A stretch of 64,000 bases of DNA from Nematostella vectensis (taxonomy: Eukaryota > Cnidaria > Anthozoa > Actiniaria > Edwardsiidae): positions 10,272,203 through 10,336,202 of the forward strand of contig NC_064037.1 in the NCBI RefSeq assembly GCF_932526225.1. The letters are read 5' to 3'. The notes under the pieces were generated by a model. It was not told the DNA's origin. It made no database searches and saw nothing but the letters and a program-made list of their open reading frames with translations. The translations under genes and the position numbers were made by a program. Shown here piece after piece: positions 58,178 through 64,000 of this stretch (positions are counted from its first letter, which is position 1; every line of letters starts with the position of its first letter).

Positions 58178-61100
58178 CTAGAGAAAATGAAGATTTGTCA
58201 ATGTCTTATTGTCCTTAAATAGGGCGGTAGCAGGTCCCACAAGGGCCTAGAAATACTGTGGGGGAGGGGGAGGGGAGCACAGGAACTTCCAGCCCATATG
58301 TGCGCTACAGCACTGTCAGGTAAAACCTACTAACCCACCAGTGTAAAACCTCATTTAAGCATTAATTTTTGTTGTCTTTGGAGCACTTATTTTGAAAGGG
58401 GGTGCTTTATTGGGAAGGAGTGCTTATCTCATTTAGGTGGAAAATACCAGCTGAATCTATTGAGAACAAAACTTTGTGATCAACTGAAACAACAGTAAAA
58501 CTAATGTTAGACTTAAACAGTACATACATGGAGGCATTTTCATTGTTAATAAATCGATAAGAATATCATTTCAGTCATTTTCGTCTATAACTAGATTCAC
58601 ACGCAGAAGTGGCGCTTTTTGTTGATCCTTGTAGGGGTGCTAATTGGGGTGGGGGCCCTTAATCCAAAGCTTGAGGTTAAAGGGGGAATCACCTTTTTAA
58701 AGAAGGGCACTTATTCAAATCATTATGGTATTTGATTATGTTCATGACATCACCTAAGTCAGCTGACGTCACCCACACATTACTTATGACACTTACTTGT
58801 TGGGTTTGGAGTGGTTGTAGGTTGTCCTGTTGTTGTAGGTGTATTAGCTGTAGAAGGTGTCCTGGTAGTCGAAGGCTGCTTGGTGGTGGAAGGTGACCTT
58901 GTTGTACTTTGTTGCTTGGCTGTGGTAGGTGGTTTAGTGGTTGTTGGAGCTTTTGTGGTGGTAGGTGGTTTAGATGTTGTAGGTGATCTTGTTGTGGTAG
59001 GTGGTTGAGTTGTTGTAGGTGCCCTTGTTGTACTTGTTTGCTTTGTTGAAGTAGGAGGTGCAGTTGTTACCAGGCAACTTGCTGCTCAAGGAGAGAACAT
59101 AAAAAATTATTTGCCTTAGGGAAAAAAAAACTTGAGCAAATTTGTTTTACGCTTAAAAGCCTGAAATGATAGGACGTGATAGCCTTAGCTTAGATGAGGG
59201 GATTTTTAGAGGGAGGGGCGGGGGCTTACTTGAAACGTTGTCTCTAAAAGGAGGAACAGATTGGGATTTTATAAAGCTCCATGAATTGGTTAAATAGTTT
59301 GTTTTACCCACCTGTGCATCCATGTATCTCAAGCTGCAAAGCAAATGGCACTCGAGCAGACTGGTCTGGCGTAAGTGGGTAGATTCGCACGAATCGGGCG
59401 ACCACAATCTTTCCTGACAGACGAGAGACCGAAACTTCCTTGTTGTCATGGTTACCATTCATCACCTGCACCAATTCAAATGTATAAATTCCAGGAAAGA
59501 AGTACCAAAAGTTTTGGTTGTATCATAGGTAGCCCAAGACCTCTACAGTATTTGTCTCTATTGATAATATGGTAAACACTTTACGAAAAAATAATAATCT
59601 CAAAACAAAAAGTACATTGTCAGAAAGAAAAATGTAGTTTAGTATTGTGTTACATTAGTATTGTGAACATGGGCATTCTTTTAGAGGAAAAAAATGTTAC
59701 CTTTGGAATGCCAGGCTCAGCACTAACAGTCTTCCATTTCTTCCCGTCGTTGCTGTACCTCATCAGATATTTCTTGACATACTCGTTATACACAGGATGC
59801 CCCTTGGTGGAGATAGCTGTGATGTAATAATTTTCACCAAGATCCACTTGAAAGAACGGGCTGGCGTCATCAGGCCTAGGAGACCATGCAAATCTGGGGT
59901 TTCCAAGGCGACCTTGCTCAGGGCCGAAAAGCCCGGATCTGTGAGAGGACGCGGTCAGGGAACTGTCCGGAATGATGCCATTCGACATGCCCAGGCCGGA
60001 AGCGCAGTCTGTAATTAAACACGTTGATGAATGTCATCATCAGCGGTATGATAAAAACAGGCATTTTTGTTAAATGTCATACTAGATTACACAAACCTTA
60101 TGCAATACTATACAACATGTGGAGTGCTACACTTAACGCAGGTGAAATAGTAAACAGAACATGTCAGTCCAGATGTTACGAATATCGTTATAAAGGCATC
60201 GAGGTATAAAGACAGAACAGCTAAAGATTTACGAACCACAAACAGGTTTTCCCGTTGTTTTAGGTGCTCCAGTTGTTGTGGGTACTCCACTTGGAGTAGG
60301 TAATCCAGTTGTTGTAGGTGCTCCAGTTGTTGTAGGTGCTCCAGTCGTTGTAGGTGCTCCTGTTGTTGTAGGTATTCCAGTTGTTGAAGGTGCTCTAGTT
60401 GTTGAGGGTGCCCCAGTTGTGGTAGGTGCTCCAGTTGTTGAGGGTGCTCCTGTTGTTGTAGGTATCCCACTTGTCCTAGGTGCTCCAGTTGTCGTAGGTG
60501 CTCTAGTTGTTAAAGGTGCCCCAGTTGTTGTAGGTATTCCAGTTGTTGTAGGTGCTCCAGTTGTTGAGGGCGCCCCAGTTGTAGTAGGTGCTCCAGTTGT
60601 TGAGGGTGCTCCAGTTGTTGTAGGTGCTCCAGTTGTTGAGGGTGCTCCAGTTGTTGTAGGTGCTCCAGTTGTTGAGGGTGCTCCAGTTGTTGTATGTCGT
60701 GGTGGCCACGTTGGCGGTTTTTTCGCTGAAAATATATTTTACTAATCTAAAAGAAACTGCCATGGTACGAATACCCGCTTCTAACAAAAAAGCCTGCAGG
60801 GAGGGAAAACTCTCTTAAGTAACCTAGAGGCCCTTGGGCAAAGGTAAAAAGAAGTTAGCATTTTTTCCCTACATGACCGTTCCCATGTGAGGTCCAAGGG
60901 GTGAACCTAGCATTTTTTCGGCGTCGCAAAATAACTTTGGTAAGGGCTTATCCAGGAAAAAATTCTGACCTTTTCAAGAAAAAAGCGCCGATTTCGCCTA
61001 AACTAACAGAATGTCTTACTTCACTGTTTTAATAAACTAAAACTTTGACCTGTTCACAGTAAACAGGTGGAATATAGGTCTGGACCCGCGCCTGATTGGT

Positions 61101-63946
61101 ACCGCCATAGGAATAACAATGCGCCTCTTTTAAGTCGCCACCCTCGGGAACAAGACATGAATTGCCACTATTTAAATAATATTATTAATAAAAACAAACA
61201 TTTTGCTTAACAGAGGGTGACCGCTAAATAAAGGTTCCACTGTACGTTGCCTTTGGTGGCGGCGAAGTGTTGCGGTGGTTCTATAGAGATATAGAGTTAA
61301 AGTCTATAGAGTTATTGATGCTGATAATAATGATGGAAACAATTATGATACTTATTGTCTTACTTGTGACGTTAGAAGGTGGCGATGTTGCTGTAGATAC
61401 TGTTGTAAAATTGGCTATCGTGGTCGGGATGACAGCTTCTGGAACTTTAAGAAACACTAAATTATTATCATTCTTATCTACCACAGCGATCGTAAAATCT
61501 CTAACTTATGGCTCGAAGAGGCTGAACAGAGGCTCTGTTCCTAGTTTTTGACATTAGGTATTTTGGCACCTACCAAAGTCTCCAGCAGCTGCTGCATATA
61601 ATGTATGTTTTGCTTGTCTCTTGTCTTTGTGTCATTTAATCAAAGCAAGTATCGATCACTTGTAGTTGCGCTTCAAAGAGATGAGGGTCTTTATCATCCC
61701 CATCATCCGACGGCCCCGGCCGAGATGACTCGCACAACCCATCTTCTCCCCTTCAGTGCCAATTATCAATACCTTTTGCTTAGGGTGAATCAGGGAATGA
61801 CAGTTTTCTGGACCTTACGGGGAGCCGGCGGGGTCCAACAGGACCAGAGGGGAGACTGCCTCATCAGATGAGGCAGGGTCTTAAAAGAGCTTTAAGATTG
61901 CGGGTCTTAATAGAGCTTTTATGAGGAATACTACAAGCAAACCTTTCTTAGATTGTCTTCAGGAATACTTACAGCAGTCGCCGCAGCAAACCGAGACGTT
62001 TCTAAATATGTGGTGCTGGAATGGAAAAAAAAAGAAAGAAAGGAGCGCGCTTCATGCAAAGAGGGAAATAAGTGAGACAACCACGTCGTTATTTCAAAGA
62101 TTAAAGATAAAAGGTAATGGATGATAATTCTATGTTTAGCGAACCTCACAAATAGATACAATCCCTTTTGGAGATCCCCTGGTGATCTAATTTTCCCGAA
62201 AGTACTCGTTTTCCCATTTTCGGCAAAAGATAGTCCCCAAATCACATGACTTCATTGTACAAATTTCCTATTGCGTAATATGTGTAGACTTACCGGAGGA
62301 CACGGCGGTCTCGTATATTTACACCGATTGTAGTCACACTCTTAAATCAGGAAAACGGCATCAAGTAAGAAACCCTTAAAGCAGGCCACTCACGCCGCCA
62401 TTTAACACACACAATATAACGGAACACAAAGCATATTCATTTCCATCGGTCAATTCAAGAAACTGAGACGTACTCAGTCAAATATCGTTTATATCAAATA
62501 ACTTACTCGTGAATGGATATTTTTATTTTTTTCTGAAAGGAGGATCGTTTGTTTTTGTGATTACAAATCAACACACAGTATTATACTCAAAGTGAATTCA
62601 AATTTACCGCATTTGCAACATTTGTTTCGTCCAGGTCGCCTCACTTGATCCTAATCGAAGAAGAAGAAAGAGAAACGTTTTAGTTTTCGGTTGACTAATA
62701 CCACTATAGCAAGTTGGTTACGCAATAGCCTTGTTGCTGCGACATCACCCTTATTATCATATTTTGTTGCCGTTGTTGTTGCTGTCATTGTTGTTGCTGT
62801 CTTTGTAGTCGTTGTTGTTGTTGTTGTTGTGGTTGCTATCGTTATTGTTGTCCTCGTCGTTGCGGTCGTCGTCGGCTTTTTTGTTATTTGTTGTTGTTGT
62901 CGTCGTTGGTGTTGTTGCTTCTGGTTTTGTTGTTGTCGCTTCTGCCTTTACTGATGTCTTCGTCGTTGTCGTTGCTTTTGATGTTTTTGTTGTCGTTGAT
63001 GTTGTTGTTGTTGCAGTCGTTGCTCTCGTCTTTGCGAATGTACCTCTGGGCAATCTGGGCATCTGGTTTTGGTGCAGGTCACTTGGGCGCGATTACTGCC
63101 CTCCTTTTCACACTCGCACGTTTGACAAGAATCAATTGTCCATTTTCCCCTCCACGTCTCTCCAATCTAGAAAACCGCATGAGATACCAATTATATGGGC
63201 AAATAGATTTTATCGGACAGTATCACCTCTTCCTACCTCATACACTTTGCCGTTTACTTCACAATCTGGGAAAACAAACAAAACCAAACTTAGATTTGAT
63301 TTGGAACAGGCTCATTTGCTAATAATAGGTCTCATTTAATTCCTCCCCACCCACCCGCTTTTGATTTGACATTTGACTCTATATACACCTATTTCAAAAA
63401 ACGTTGTCAGTGAAAATGGCGATTGTTAAATGGCAGTTCTACGACCGAAAGGACCCATGCATCCCAAAATATTTGTTCCAAATTCAGAAAAATATAAATA
63501 AAACATACGACAATCCATTTAATGTAATAAATATATTGTTCTGACATCGCTTGAGTTTATTTATCACCTTTATTTTTACAAATAATTGCTACCCATAAAC
63601 ACCTTTCGGTCGTAAAACTGCCATTTGGCAATTGCCATTCCCCGTTCACACTGACAACCTTTATTGAAATAGGTGTACTCAGAGTCATCAACACAATCAC
63701 AACTGGTCTCATTTGCAATTGCCCCCTCCCCCCAACACACACACACTTTGACTCAATGTATCTAATACTCAGAGTCATCAACGCAATCACAACTGGTCTC
63801 ATTTGCAATTGACCCCTCTCCCCCCTCCCCCCCCCCCCCCCACACACACACAATTTGACGCAATGTATCTGATACTCACAGTCCTTAACGCAATCACAAC
63901 AGGTTTCATTTGCATTTGGTGTATTGCGGTGGACCTTGTACTCATT
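57777..63946 (-). CDS. Secreted mucin-like protein with VWC, F5/8C and C-terminal cystine-knot domains (3' part of gene)
   Basis: Twelve exons chain in phase: 63880-63946, 63237-63265, 63044-63166, 62608-62650, 62294-62340, 61973-62015, 61364-61444, 60237-60725, 59701-60008, 59312-59465, 58797-59081 and 57777-58177 (2070 nt, 689 aa plus stop). The 5' end is outside the window. Order: the end of one VWC repeat (ETCCDCVKD), a complete VWC, a short PTS stretch, a long Thr/Pro/Gly-rich mucin segment, a discoidin F5/8C domain, a second PTS segment and a CTCK domain. Gel-forming mucins, hemolectin-like and SCO-spondin-like proteins use the same modules. I cannot name an ortholog. It probably acts extracellularly in a matrix or mucus, perhaps disulphide-linked through the CTCK. 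Confidence 0.83.
58797..59081 (-). CDS. Second Thr/Pro-rich linker exon
   Basis: 95 codons of low complexity (SCLVTTAPPTSTKQTSTT, then PPTTTRSP and KAPTTTKPP repeats), mucin-like and without Cys after the start. Donor GTAAGT; phase 1 at both ends. Confidence 0.85.
59312..60008 (-). CDS. F5/8C (discoidin) domain of the mucin-like protein
   Basis: Exons 59701-60008 and 59312-59465, about 154 residues. Starts with Cys (CASGLGMSNGIIPDSSLTAS) and ends with Cys (FALQLEIHGC). Conserved features include ITASS-like LTASS, W followed by PFFQVDLG, ITAISTKG, YLMRYSNDGKKW and ARFVRIYPL. The fold is a beta-barrel lectin-like domain that binds glycans, phospholipids or collagen in other proteins. Confidence 0.92.
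60237..61444 (-). CDS. Thr/Pro-rich mucin segment
   Basis: Exon 61364-61444 (PEAVIPTTIANFTTVSTATS) and exon 60237-60725 (163 codons). The latter is a coding minisatellite of 15-18-nt units giving GAPTTT/GAPSTT repeats, rich in predicted O-glycosylation sites. It begins KKPPTWPPRHTTTGAP and ends TTGKPVC, with an unusual GTTCGT donor. Repeat number is likely to vary between alleles. Confidence 0.82.
61973..63946 (-). CDS. VWC-repeat exons of the mucin-like gene
   Basis: Exon 63880-63946 ends a VWC repeat (NANETCCDCVKD). Exons 63237-63265 (CEVNGKVYE), 63044-63166 (IGETWRGKWTIDSCQTCECE and VTCTKTRCPDCPE), 62608-62650 (RRPGRNKCCKCG), 62294-62340 (ECDYNRCKYTRPPCPP) and 61973-62015 (HHIFRNVSVCCGDC) continue in phase. 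The VNGxxYxxGExW start and the CxxCxC and CCxxC spacings are diagnostic of von Willebrand factor type C repeats, which bind growth factors or mediate oligomerisation in other proteins. The Cys-rich micro-exons (29-47 nt) are placed by splice sites and phase and are less certain than the 123-nt exon. Confidence 0.72.
62695..63043. repeat. GTT/GTC-rich simple sequence inside an intron
   Basis: Interrupted GTTGTT and GTCGTT triplets. The minus strand reads as a Thr-rich frame (TTATTTTSTTTKTS), mimicking a mucin linker. In-phase splicing from the VWC exon at 63044 to the exon at 62650 leaves it in an intron. Confidence 0.7.
63391..63669. repeat. Inverted duplication with about 66-70-bp arms
   Basis: Left arm TTGTCAGTGAAAATGGCGAT through GGCAGTTCTACGACCGAAAG (63391-63456). 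Right arm inverted at 63599-63669 (CCTTTCGGTCGTAAAACTGC). The interval is about 140 bp. It could be a MITE or a local inverted duplication. Confidence 0.75.
63655..63880. repeat. Tandem copies of the exon 63880-63946 tail
   Basis: On the transcribed strand, GCAAATGAAACCTGTTGTGA (exon) is followed by two more copies with GCAAATGAGACCAGTTGTGA at about 63805 and 63715, each ending GATGACTCTGAGTA where the exon has AAGGACTGTGAGTA. The donor GT is therefore lost in both copies. Period is about 90-115 bp, with GT and G runs between. Confidence 0.85.
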
Positions 63947-64000
63947 CTAAAAATAAGACAACAGCAAAAAGGTAAGGAAACATATAGGGAAACATACAAC

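Noticed and set aside
62757-63062. Thr-rich minus frame as another mucin exon
   Set aside because: It is out of frame with the VWC exon at 63044-63166, and that exon splices in phase to 62608-62650.

Overview
This is eukaryotic, almost certainly metazoan, DNA. The genes have many small exons with GT-AG introns, the domains are animal-specific (VPS10, PKD, fibronectin III, F5/8C, VWC, C-terminal cystine knot), and the introns carry DIRS, PIF/Harbinger-like and foldback DNA elements. An anthozoan cnidarian such as a sea anemone or coral is my best guess, but the sequence does not prove it. All exon boundaries below were placed by eye from splice signals, homology and phase; no alignment was run.

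Layout. (1) 1-8610: an 8.6-kb satellite-like array of 62-bp units. (2) 9593-53429, minus strand: one large gene, reconstructed here as 38 exons that chain in phase to about 1587 codons. It encodes a type I VPS10 sorting receptor in this order: signal peptide and propeptide with a furin-like site, VPS10 domain, cysteine-rich 10CC module, two PKD domains, five fibronectin III domains, a membrane-proximal segment, one TM helix, and a tail with a DXXLL-type sorting motif. It combines PKD domains (as in SorCS) with FN3 domains (as in SorLA/SORL1), and I see no YWTD propeller or LDLa repeats. (3) 55255-56398, plus strand: a complete two-exon HRG1/SLC48A1-like heme transporter, divergent from the receptor gene; a (CT)n tract and a relic of a Harbinger-type transposase lie between the two. 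(4) 57777-63946, minus strand: the 3' part (12 exons) of a secreted mucin-like gene with VWC, Thr-rich linkers, an F5/8C domain and a C-terminal cystine knot. Its 5' end lies beyond the window.

The most unusual signal concerns the introns of the receptor gene. Many tandem arrays (units of 15, 19, 27, 39, about 80, 106 and 117 bp) begin at or within tens of bases downstream of a 5' splice site. Several have units that contain the end of the preceding exon plus its splice donor. The 39-bp array copies the end of the TM-coding exon, and the 117-bp array copies the end of VPS10 exon 12. The neighbouring mucin-like gene shows the same thing on a small scale. A near-exact antisense copy of exon 22 also lies about 270 bp upstream of it in the same transcript.

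Most long open frames in 10.6-12.0 kb, 15.8-18.5 kb and 21.3-29.3 kb are stop-poor tandem repeats inside introns, not genes.
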